DNA from: Methanobacteriota archaeon
GTDB taxonomy: Archaea; Thermoplasmatota; Thermoplasmata; JAUWGG01
DNA length: 7,737 nucleotides
Direction of reading: 5' to 3'
NCBI GenBank assembly: GCA_030606525.1
Contig: JAUWGG010000039.1
Coordinates: 1 to 7,737, forward strand
Positions 1 through 5,661 of the stretch are shown one piece after another. The stretch's first letter is position 1; each line of letters opens with the position of its first letter. Under the pieces are notes generated by a model. That model was not told the origin of the DNA. It worked only from the letters and a program-made list of their open reading frames with translations, and searched no databases. The translations under genes were made by a program, and so were the position numbers.

Positions 1-98
1 GAATATATATTTCTGTTGTTCACTATTCTTGTGTCTCAGTGTTATATGGGAAAGTAATTCCTTTTTAGGGTGCAGGTTACCGTTCATTCCTCACTCGA

Positions 99-1022
99 TT
101 AAAGCAATAAAAGGAATGCAATTGCCACGAGTGGATATCTGGTTATGATGAACCATCTTGAGAGTTTCTGTGCATGGGTCTTTGCGCTAGCTTCAAGATC
201 ATCAGCATGCCTAATTCGATGAACTTCGATACTTGCAGCAAGAATCGTTATTATAGACACTATAGAAACTACAAGAGCGAGCCACTGATATACAGCAATA
301 TGTGACCAATTTATTCTTGATATAAGCACTGCAACACTCAGAAGTCCTGCTAACACGAATACAAATGCAACTTTTATTGATCTATCAAGCCCGAGAAGGT
401 GCGCCCATGTGCATATCCCCTCGCTTCTATCTTCAGAATAATCCTCGCAGCTGTTGACTATAGTGAACCCCTCGTTCATCATCGCATAGCCAATCACGAA
501 AATAACAAAAGACGGAAGGATTGGATCCCTTATGAGGAGGTAACCCGCAAAAAGCGGTACCATATATAGGCCAATGAATATGGGCAGCTGACTCATCCAT
601 CCTCTGCCCTTGATCCTGATCGGCTCAGCAGAATACGAAACTGCAAAAAACATTCCCACAACTGCAAGCAGGCCAGGTAATATCTTTCCTTCTGTAAGAA
701 GGTATGCGATCAATGCCAATGCAGCTGCAAATTCGAACCCCAGGATGAACCTGATATTTTTCTTTCCGATCACATCAACAGCATCGCTCATGTATCTTTT
801 GTACCTCCTGTCAACTTCGTAGTCGAAATAGGAGTTGATGTTGCAAGCGAACACTGCAAGTGTCAAATGCAGCAGCACGAACGCTAAAATGGGATAGTTA
901 AAAAGCTCTTGAATTTCATTTGCAGCAAAGAGGAATCCCAGGACTGCATGGGAGGCGGTTGCAAGCAGTAGATTTCCCCTGCTGATCGCTATGAATGCTT
1001 TTATTTTAGATTCTTTGATCAC
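99..1022 (-). CDS. UbiA-family integral membrane prenyltransferase
   Basis: The 307-residue product is very hydrophobic, with about eight or nine membrane segments, as in the UbiA superfamily, whose members move a polyprenyl group from its diphosphate to an aromatic, lipid or isoprenoid acceptor in the membrane. Both Mg-diphosphate-binding motifs are visible: N63-xxx-D67-xxx-D71 (in NSYFDYEVD) and N190-xxx-D194-xxx-D198. YSAEP near residues 130-134 matches the conserved loop after the fourth helix. The usual R-P-L-x-S-G stretch after motif 1 is missing and reads RRYKRYMSDAVDVIGK instead, so the acceptor cannot be assigned; archaeal digeranylgeranylglyceryl phosphate synthase, a quinone-type enzyme or a carotenoid elongase are all possible. 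The start is GTG at 1022, with a TATA-like box 23-30 bases upstream and no Shine-Dalgarno sequence, which suggests a leaderless transcript. Stop is TAA. Family is certain; substrate is not. Confidence 0.9.
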   Translation of the reverse strand: MIKESKIKAFIAISRGNLLLATASHAVLGFLFAANEIQELFNYPILAFVLLHLTLAVFACNINSYFDYEVDRRYKRYMSDAVDVIGKKNIRFILGFEFAAALALIAYLLTEGKILPGLLAVVGMFFAVSYSAEPIRIKGRGWMSQLPIFIGLYMVPLFAGYLLIRDPILPSFVIFVIGYAMMNEGFTIVNSCEDYSEDRSEGICTWAHLLGLDRSIKVAFVFVLAGLLSVAVLISRINWSHIAVYQWLALVVSIVSIITILAASIEVHRIRHADDLEASAKTHAQKLSRWFIITRYPLVAIAFLLLL

Positions 1023-1043
1023 GAGCAGATATAGTTAAGAAGT

Positions 1044-1053
1044 GATTTAAATC
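1044..1053. promoter_or_regulatory. Palindromic TATA-like box, possibly bidirectional
   Basis: GATTTAAATC is a perfect 10-base palindrome between the divergent prenyltransferase and amidohydrolase genes. On the minus strand its TTTAAAT core lies about 26 bases before the GTG at 1022, the spacing of a leaderless archaeal promoter, with a purine-rich BRE-like flank. On the plus strand it lies about 53 bases before the ATG at 1102, which would give a leader of roughly 25 bases. The minus-strand role is better supported than the plus-strand one. Confidence 0.5.
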
Positions 1054-1067
1054 TTATAGGTGGATAA

Positions 1068-1088
1068 TGATATCTCAGTGTTGATATC
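1068..1088. repeat. Direct repeat of TGATATC upstream of the amidohydrolase
   Basis: TGATATC occurs at 1068-1074 and again at 1082-1088, 14 bases start to start; each copy contains the palindrome GATATC. The pair lies between the TATA-like box and the amidohydrolase start, where an operator could sit. The units are short and AT-rich, so chance is a real possibility. Confidence 0.25.
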
Positions 1089-1098
1089 GAATAATTAA

Positions 1099-2355
1099 TT
1101 GATGGTACAAATCATCCAAAAAGTTAATTTGCAAGACGCAATATCTCATCTCATGCACTTAGCTCCAAATAAAAAAAATCTCCTCATCACAGGAGCTACG
1201 GTCGTTGATGCATACTCTGAATATCAAGCAGATGTTCTTGTTGAGGATGGAACTATAAAACAGATAGGTGATATTGATGCTAATTCCCCAGTTGAAATTA
1301 TAAACGCTTCCGCGCTCTACCTAACACCTGGTTTAATAGATTGTCATGTGCATTTAATTCTAAACGGTTCACCTAATATCGTTGATTACGTTCAAACCAA
1401 AAGCGACAGTGAGCTTACAGCTATTGCGACTGCCAACGCGATTCGTACACTTCAAAATGGTGTAACAACAGTCCGTGATATGGGCGGAAAGAACTTTATC
1501 GAACTCAAAGTGAGGGATGCCGTGAACAGCAGCGCAATACCCGGTCCAAGAATCCTTGCTAGTGGAAAGATGATCACGTCGATAGGTGGGCATGTTAGAT
1601 ATATAGGACGTGAAGCGCATGGTGCCGAGGACTGCAGGAGAGCTGTGAGAGAACAGATTGAAAATGGGGCAGACTTCATTAAAGTGATGGCGACAGGTGG
1701 ACTTTTGACTGAGGATGTGGAGCATGAGGGTATTGAACTTACTGCAGAGGAACTTGCTGCTGCAGTTGATGAAGCGAAAAAATATGAAATGAAAAGTGCA
1801 GCGCATGCGCACGGACTTGCAGGGATAAAGAACGCTATCAATGCCGGTGTGGATTCAATTGAACATGGAAGTTTTGCGAACAAAGAAGCGGTTGAAAGAA
1901 TGACAGCATCCGGCATATTCTGGATTCCAACGCTGAAATCCTTACGCGATATTTTGGATGACGATATAGGAAGCAACCTTTCAAAAGATTGCAGGCAGAG
2001 AGCGCGCTCATCACTAAATGCGGTCAGGAAAGCGTTGAAGTATTGCACAAAGAATACAAAAATCGCTTGCGGTACAGATGCTGGCACCCCCTACAATTAT
2101 CATGGCGAAAATTCAATCGAGCTCGAGCTCTTAGTTGAGTACGGGCTCGATACACACCAGGCATTTGAAAGCGCAACCACGACCGCAGCAAATCTGCTTG
2201 GATTGGGGTCAAGAATAGGATTGGTGAGGGAAGGGTATGACGCAGACCTTCTCCTGTTGAGGAAAAACCCGTTAGATGATATCAGATCATTCAGAAAAAG
2301 TCTTGTTGAGGTTATTAGAAGCGGTTCTCCTCTCCTAAAGAATAAGATCTATTGA
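1099..2355 (+). CDS. Metal-dependent amidohydrolase (Xaa-Pro dipeptidase / imidazolonepropionase-like)
   Basis: An amidohydrolase-superfamily TIM-barrel enzyme of about 417 residues. From N to C terminus one sees a beta-sandwich part (ITGATVVDAYS, 30-40), the HxH metal site H83/H85 in LTPGLIDCHVH, a probable carboxylated bridging lysine K195 in FIKVMATGG, metal histidines H236 or H238 (HAHG) and H256 (SIEHGS), the catalytic aspartate D327 (CGTDAGTP), and the closing strand DADLLLL. This pattern matches the binuclear-metal branch containing Xaa-Pro dipeptidases and imidazolonepropionase-like enzymes; the exact substrate cannot be read. No signal peptide is seen, so it is probably cytoplasmic. 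The start may be TTG at 1099 or, more likely, ATG at 1102; ATG at 1153 would remove a 17-residue extension that such enzymes often lack. No Shine-Dalgarno sequence is visible. The last 7 bases overlap the convergent radical SAM gene. Stop is TGA. Confidence 0.9.
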   Translation: MMVQIIQKVNLQDAISHLMHLAPNKKNLLITGATVVDAYSEYQADVLVEDGTIKQIGDIDANSPVEIINASALYLTPGLIDCHVHLILNGSPNIVDYVQTKSDSELTAIATANAIRTLQNGVTTVRDMGGKNFIELKVRDAVNSSAIPGPRILASGKMITSIGGHVRYIGREAHGAEDCRRAVREQIENGADFIKVMATGGLLTEDVEHEGIELTAEELAAAVDEAKKYEMKSAAHAHGLAGIKNAINAGVDSIEHGSFANKEAVERMTASGIFWIPTLKSLRDILDDDIGSNLSKDCRQRARSSLNAVRKALKYCTKNTKIACGTDAGTPYNYHGENSIELELLVEYGLDTHQAFESATTTAANLLGLGSRIGLVREGYDADLLLLRKNPLDDIRSFRKSLVEVIRSGSPLLKNKIY

Positions 2356-3620
2356 CCCCTGAATGATTGACTTTCCTTTAACAACAGATAGTTGCAGAGA
2401 TAACATGGCTCCTCTACTGACTGTCCACTTGATGTTTTAACAGGGATCCCTTTCCGCCATTGGCGAAACACCTCATCATTCAACCAAATTTCTTGAATAT
2501 CATTTTCTATCACATTCATTTTACTTGCTGTTTCTGTCGATGCAAACTGGTTGCAGGGTGTCAGCCGTCCGTCTGTTTTGAGGGCACATACTGTTGTACC
2601 TGCAGGACACAAGAAATACTTATCCTTTAAAAAATACTCGTAGGGGTTTGAATGAAGGATTGGGACCTCAAAATTTATATCAGGATACCTCTCGATCAAT
2701 TCTTCCATGAGCGTTCTGAAATTAGTCAACGATGAATCGTGAAGCTTTACTTTTGCTGCCCCAGCACCTGATGGCAGCGCAAGAACGAATCTTGCATATG
2801 TCAGCTGTCCTTTAATCTCCTTCTGAATCGTCATCAGATCTGCTACAAGCTTCTCGATGCTTGAAAAAGTGCGTTCAGTGACCACGGTGTTTGTACTGAT
2901 GTTAATATCGCTGCCAACCTTCAATATATTTTCCCTCATTTTAGCATATCCTCCATCAATCCCAATGGTTCTGTCATGGTATTCACCGAATCCGTGAACG
3001 CTCACCTGGATCAGGTCAACTTGCGTTCTGATGAGTTCTTTCAGATCTATCTTCGGTAGAAAGTTCGTTATCAAAGTATCAAAAACCTCATCGCAGCGAT
3101 AGGATAATAGCTCAAATAGCTGTGGATGAAGGGTTGGCTCACCACCTGAGTATCCCAGTTTGACCCCATTCCTTGCTGCAAAATCCTTTATCTTAAAAAC
3201 TATTTCTGGCTGCAGTTTCATACCCGCATCACTCTGTGGGGAATCGCTGTAGCAGAACCAGCATGCTGCATTGCAGTAGTTCACAAGCTGGATGCTTATC
3301 TGCGTGGGTGTGTAGGAGAAGAGCTTCCATTTGTTATTCAATATAAGTTCATAACAGTTTTCAAAATCTTTGGCACGATGCTTGACTGCAGACAACACTT
3401 CATCCCAATCGAATCCGCGCACCGTTATCATTTTTTTGAGTTCAGAAGCATTAGGACCTTCAGCATCGGTGTTTTCAAGGAGAATCTGAACAGCATCCCT
3501 ATTGAGGTACGCTCGATGGAGCTTTCTCTCGCTACTTATTTTCGAAAGAACTGCGCCATAGGATGTAGGCGTAATGTAGTGGCGCTCAACAGGTGAGGAA
3601 CTGTTGTACAAAACAATCAA
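2349..3620 (-). CDS. Radical SAM peptide-modifying enzyme with PqqD-like domain and twitch/SPASM-type C-terminus
   Basis: A 423-residue radical SAM enzyme. Residues about 13-95 look like a PqqD-like RiPP recognition element: short strands, then LNRDAVQILLENTD and a helical pair around WDEVLSAVKHRAKDF. The core starts near 107 with C116-xxx-C120-xx-C123 (CNAACWFC), which binds the SAM-cleaving 4Fe-4S cluster, and SGGEP at 158-162 binds SAM. The C-terminal part has C338 (CPAG), C345, C356 (TDGRLTPC), then C406 and C409 (CYLC). That is enough for one auxiliary cluster but short of the seven-cysteine SPASM set, so a twitch-like domain is likely. The family includes PqqE- and MftC-type enzymes that install bonds in precursor peptides. 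The start is inferred as TTG at 3620: an in-frame TAG lies two codons upstream and the first in-frame ATG (3431) would destroy the N-terminal domain. The peptide gene ends 18 bases before it. Stop is TAG. Confidence 0.88.
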   Translation of the reverse strand: MIVLYNSSSPVERHYITPTSYGAVLSKISSERKLHRAYLNRDAVQILLENTDAEGPNASELKKMITVRGFDWDEVLSAVKHRAKDFENCYELILNNKWKLFSYTPTQISIQLVNYCNAACWFCYSDSPQSDAGMKLQPEIVFKIKDFAARNGVKLGYSGGEPTLHPQLFELLSYRCDEVFDTLITNFLPKIDLKELIRTQVDLIQVSVHGFGEYHDRTIGIDGGYAKMRENILKVGSDINISTNTVVTERTFSSIEKLVADLMTIQKEIKGQLTYARFVLALPSGAGAAKVKLHDSSLTNFRTLMEELIERYPDINFEVPILHSNPYEYFLKDKYFLCPAGTTVCALKTDGRLTPCNQFASTETASKMNVIENDIQEIWLNDEVFRQWRKGIPVKTSSGQSVEEPCYLCNYLLLKESQSFRGQ

Positions 3621-3638
3621 ACTCTATTTCCTATACTG

Positions 3639-3761
3639 CTACCAATCCATACCACAAGTGATGTATGAACCCTTCTTCTTGTTCTCTTGATGTGCCTTTG
3701 TTTTAACTTCCTCATAGGTTTCAACTATCAACTTCCGCGATTTATTTCTCTTTTGCGTCAT
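3639..3761 (-). CDS. Small peptide, candidate RiPP precursor for the adjacent radical SAM enzyme
   Basis: A 40-codon gene starting with ATG at 3761 and ending with TAG at 3641-3639. GGAGTGAT lies 3 bases before the ATG, and a strong BRE/TATA-like element lies further upstream. The product has a Lys/Arg/Glu-rich, probably helical first part (residues 1-30, beginning MTQKRNKSRK, with LIVETYEEVK in the middle and KKK at 28-30) and a short C-terminal part GSYITCGMDW (31-40). That part holds the only Cys (C36), the only Trp (W40, last residue), Tyr33, Asp39 and all three Gly/Met residues after the leader. This two-part layout, the size and the position 18 bases before a radical SAM enzyme with a PqqD-like domain are what a RiPP precursor would show. 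I recognise no known family. Alternatives are a regulatory leader peptide, the remnant of an N-terminal extension of the radical SAM protein (same frame), or a chance reading frame. Confidence 0.6.
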   Translation of the reverse strand: MTQKRNKSRKLIVETYEEVKTKAHQENKKKGSYITCGMDW

Positions 3762-3764
3762 AGA

Positions 3765-3772
3765 ATCACTCC
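3765..3772 (-). promoter_or_regulatory. Shine-Dalgarno sequence of the small peptide gene
   Basis: The minus strand reads GGAGTGAT followed by TCT and ATG. It resembles the archaeal consensus GGAGGTGATC with one base missing. It is one of only two clear ribosome binding sites in the window and is the main support for the 40-codon gene being translated. Confidence 0.55.
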
Positions 3773-3790
3773 ATATAATGATATGACAAC

Positions 3791-3810
3791 GTTTTATTTT
3801 AACCTTTCGC
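3791..3810 (-). promoter_or_regulatory. BRE/TATA promoter of the peptide-radical SAM unit
   Basis: On the minus strand GCGAAAGG is followed by TTAAAATAAAAC. The purine-rich GCGAAAG part fits a TFB-recognition element and the TTAAAATA part a TATA box. Its centre is about 36 bases before the ATG at 3761, so transcription would begin about 10 bases before the start codon, just at or before the Shine-Dalgarno sequence. It would drive the peptide and the radical SAM gene together. Confidence 0.5.
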
Positions 3811-3866
3811 TTTTAATGTTCACTCTTTCAAGATCCATTTTACGGATCGGGATGAAACATCTCTTT

Positions 3867-3872
3867 AAAAAA
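3867..3872 (-). terminator. Oligo-T stretch after the hypothetical gene
   Basis: Six consecutive T residues on the minus strand follow immediately after the TGA of the upstream hypothetical gene. Archaeal RNA polymerase can terminate at such runs without a hairpin. With the separate promoter-like element downstream, this suggests the hypothetical gene and the peptide gene are at least partly transcribed separately. Confidence 0.35.
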
Positions 3873-4259
3873 TCATTTCTTCTTTTTCAACTTATATAGC
3901 AGCATTTTATTCCATTCTATCTCGTGTTTAAGTCCCTTTCGCTGCAGGAGCTTACTGATGATCTGGGTTATCCTCCAAACATCGTCATTTTCATGCAGAC
4001 TGTATATATAAAAAGTTATATGTTCTTTTGTCAGAGGGAATATCAAGCGCATGCGCCCCATCCTGTTATAACCTTCCGGCTTCCTGTTCTTCTCCAGGTA
4101 CATTAGATTTTCTTTTAAGAGCATGTTCATGTATTCCTCCTCTTCAGGAACTTGATCGCTCTCTCGAAGGAACTTTAAAAATAGTTCACTATAAACAGGT
4201 GCTAGATCCTTGAACTGCACTTTTTCATCAAATATAATATGTCCGCTTCTCACTTGCAT
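3873..4259 (-). CDS. Unrecognised small cytoplasmic protein (128 residues, or 145 with a GTG start at 4310)
   Basis: I do not recognise this protein. The frame opens with GTG at 4310 (145 residues), with ATG codons at 4271 and 4259. I prefer 4259 because TTTAAATAA at 4282-4290 lies 23-31 bases before it, as for a leaderless transcript, and the residues before it (VFPTQSLNN...) are low in character. From that start one sees an opening with HIIFDEKVQF, an acidic and helical stretch (VYSELFLKFLRESDQ, PEEEEYMNMLLKENLMYLEK), an extended hydrophobic strand-like core around GRMRLIFPL and ITFYIYSL, a helix (DVWRITQIISKLLQRKG), and a basic tail KLKKKK. There are no cysteines, no membrane segment and no signal peptide. 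Stop is TGA. It lies 111 bases upstream of the small peptide gene on the same strand, so it could be an accessory protein of that unit, though a terminator-like T run and a new promoter separate them. Confidence 0.65.
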   Translation of the reverse strand: MQVRSGHIIFDEKVQFKDLAPVYSELFLKFLRESDQVPEEEEYMNMLLKENLMYLEKNRKPEGYNRMGRMRLIFPLTKEHITFYIYSLHENDDVWRITQIISKLLQRKGLKHEIEWNKMLLYKLKKKK

Positions 4260-4280
4260 GCCATTTCTCATACGATTTAC

Positions 4281-4290
4281 ATTATTTAAA
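4281..4290 (-). promoter_or_regulatory. TATA-like box of the hypothetical gene
   Basis: The minus strand reads TTTAAATAAT. The distance to the ATG at 4259 (about 22-31 bases) fits a leaderless transcript and is the reason for preferring that start over GTG at 4310. A second AT-rich candidate, TATAAATTAA at about 4316-4325, would instead fit a start at 4271. Confidence 0.4.
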
Positions 4291-4318
4291 GATTGTGTGG
4301 GAAAAACCACAATATTAA

Positions 4319-4327
4319 TTTATACAA
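4319..4327 (+). promoter_or_regulatory. TATA-like box of the thiDN operon
   Basis: TTTATACAA lies about 18-26 bases before the ATG at 4345. No Shine-Dalgarno sequence precedes that ATG, so a leaderless or very short-leader transcript is likely. The intergenic space 4311-4344 is too short to hold a thiamine pyrophosphate riboswitch, and none is seen. Confidence 0.45.
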
Positions 4328-4344
4328 TAACGATTTACTGATGT

Positions 4345-5661
4345 ATGTTGAGCGCTTTAACGGTCGGGTCATCAGATTGCTCCGGAGGGGCGGGTATTCA
4401 AGCAGATCTAAAGACATTTTCCTCTTTAGGAATTCATGGATGCAGTGTGATCGTTTGCTCTACAGCACAAAATACTCAAGGTGTATACTCAATTCATCAA
4501 CACCCATTGGAGTTCATTGATGAGCAGTTCAATGCTGTATTTTCTGACATCAACATAAAAGCTGCAAAGACCGGTATGCTTTATTCTAAAGAAATAGTAA
4601 CGCTTGTTGCTGAAAGGTTGAGCGAGGTGACAATTCCATTGGTCGTTGACCCAGTTATGATCGCGACCGTTGGCGCATCCTTACATAAAGAAGACCTTTT
4701 AGAATCATTGATCAAGGATATATTTCCTCTTGCCACTGTTGTCACACCAAATATTCATGAGGCATCTGTTATAATTAGTTCTGAAATAAAAAATTTAAAG
4801 GACATTGAGAATGCTTGCAGAGAGATCTATGAACTTGGATGCGGGAATGTTTTAATTAAAGGAGGGCATCTTGAGGGCAAGGAAGCAATTGATTTTCTTT
4901 ATGATGGTAAAAAAATAAGAAGGTTCCATGGTGAACGCTTTGCAAAAGAAGTACACGGCACAGGCTGTACTTTTTCATCCTTTATCACAGGGTTCTTGGC
5001 AAAGGGATATGAATTGAAGGATGCGGTTGAGAAGAGCAAAGAATGCATCTCAAGTTCAATCAAATTCAGCTGTAAAATAGGTAAAGGCGTTGAGGTCGTA
5101 AATCCCTTAACCCACTTTATTAATGCGGAGGAAAAGTACAGAGTATTAAAAGAATTAAAAAATGAAAGTGAAGAGCTGAAAAGATCATTGCCATTGGGAT
5201 TTGTACCGGAAGTAGGTATCAATTTTGGATATGCACTGCCTTTTGCCTCTTCTTCAAGGGAAATTTGTGCATTGGAAGGCAGGATCTTGAAGGTCAAGAA
5301 TGCGATCCACAGTTATGGTGGTGTAGATTATAACACATCTAAACATATTGCAGCAGTTATACTCGCTGCCATGCATTTTGATAAGGAAATGCGCTGTGCT
5401 CTTAATATTAAATATTCAGAAGAAATCTTGGGTTCATGCAGGCAAAATTTAACCATAGGCTCTTTCGATAGGGGGAAAGAACCAAAAGACGTGTCAACGA
5501 TGGAGTGGGGTACAAAGGAGGCAATAGCTCAATTAGGTAAGGTTCCAGACGTCATTTATGATTTGGGCTGCGTGGGTAAAGAACCGATGATAAGGATCAT
5601 CGGTAAAAATCCAAAGGATGTGTTGAGAAAATTAACGATCATCATTGGGGGTTTAAAATGA
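4345..5661 (+). CDS. thiDN: Bifunctional hydroxymethylpyrimidine phosphate kinase / thiamine-phosphate synthase (ThiD-ThiN fusion)
   Basis: A 438-residue, two-domain thiamine enzyme. Residues 1 to about 258 are the ThiD ribokinase-like kinase, which phosphorylates HMP and HMP-phosphate: SSDCSGGAGIQADLKTF (9-25), AQNTQGV (41-47), VVDPVM (100-105), VTPNIHEA (133-140) and the anion-hole motif HGTGCTFSS (204-212). Position 12 is Cys where Ser or Pro is common. Residues about 265-438 are the archaeal ThiN domain, which joins HMP diphosphate to the thiazole phosphate in place of ThiE: PEVGINFGYALPFA (288-301), VDYNTSKHIAAVILAAM (327-343) and DLGCVGKEPMIRIIGKNP (406-423). Length and order match known archaeal ThiDN proteins, and no domain is broken. 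ATG at 4345 begins exactly at the ThiD N-terminal strand (ALTVGSSD); the ATG at 4341 is out of frame. It overlaps the downstream glycosyltransferase by ATGA. Stop is TGA. Confidence 0.95.
   Translation: MLSALTVGSSDCSGGAGIQADLKTFSSLGIHGCSVIVCSTAQNTQGVYSIHQHPLEFIDEQFNAVFSDINIKAAKTGMLYSKEIVTLVAERLSEVTIPLVVDPVMIATVGASLHKEDLLESLIKDIFPLATVVTPNIHEASVIISSEIKNLKDIENACREIYELGCGNVLIKGGHLEGKEAIDFLYDGKKIRRFHGERFAKEVHGTGCTFSSFITGFLAKGYELKDAVEKSKECISSSIKFSCKIGKGVEVVNPLTHFINAEEKYRVLKELKNESEELKRSLPLGFVPEVGINFGYALPFASSSREICALEGRILKVKNAIHSYGGVDYNTSKHIAAVILAAMHFDKEMRCALNIKYSEEILGSCRQNLTIGSFDRGKEPKDVSTMEWGTKEAIAQLGKVPDVIYDLGCVGKEPMIRIIGKNPKDVLRKLTIIIGGLK
5647..5652 (+). promoter_or_regulatory. Internal ribosome binding site for the first glycosyltransferase
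   Basis: GGGGGT lies inside the end of thiDN, 5 bases before the ATG at 5658. It resembles the GGAGGT core. Together with the ATGA overlap it points to translation coupled to thiDN. Confidence 0.5.

Noticed and set aside
1..98. A possible RNA gene or terminator hairpin at the left edge.
   Set aside because: No cloverleaf, no long stem and no T run on the minus strand after the prenyltransferase stop; I see nothing assignable there.
34..1082. The 10-mer TCTCAGTGTT occurs at 34-43 and 1073-1082, on both sides of the prenyltransferase gene, each followed by ATAT or GATAT.
   Set aside because: About thirty 10-base matches are expected by chance in a window this size, and neither copy has further structure. 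It was not called as a repeat or attachment site.
1369..2212. Long minus-strand frames inside the amidohydrolase gene.
   Set aside because: They are antisense shadows; the plus-strand protein has a complete set of catalytic motifs.
3795..3838. A 14-codon frame on the minus strand (MDLERVNIKSERLK) in the gap upstream of the peptide gene.
   Set aside because: Too short, no ribosome binding site, and it overlaps the better-supported BRE/TATA element.
3687..3899. A 70-codon frame on the plus strand covering the small peptide gene.
   Set aside because: It opens with TTG, has no ribosome binding site, is Phe/Leu-rich as expected for the antisense of Lys/Glu-rich and AT-rich DNA, and runs into the end of the hypothetical gene.
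4311..4344. A possible thiamine pyrophosphate riboswitch before thiDN.
   Set aside because: Only 34 bases separate the divergent genes and no THI-box-like sequence is present.
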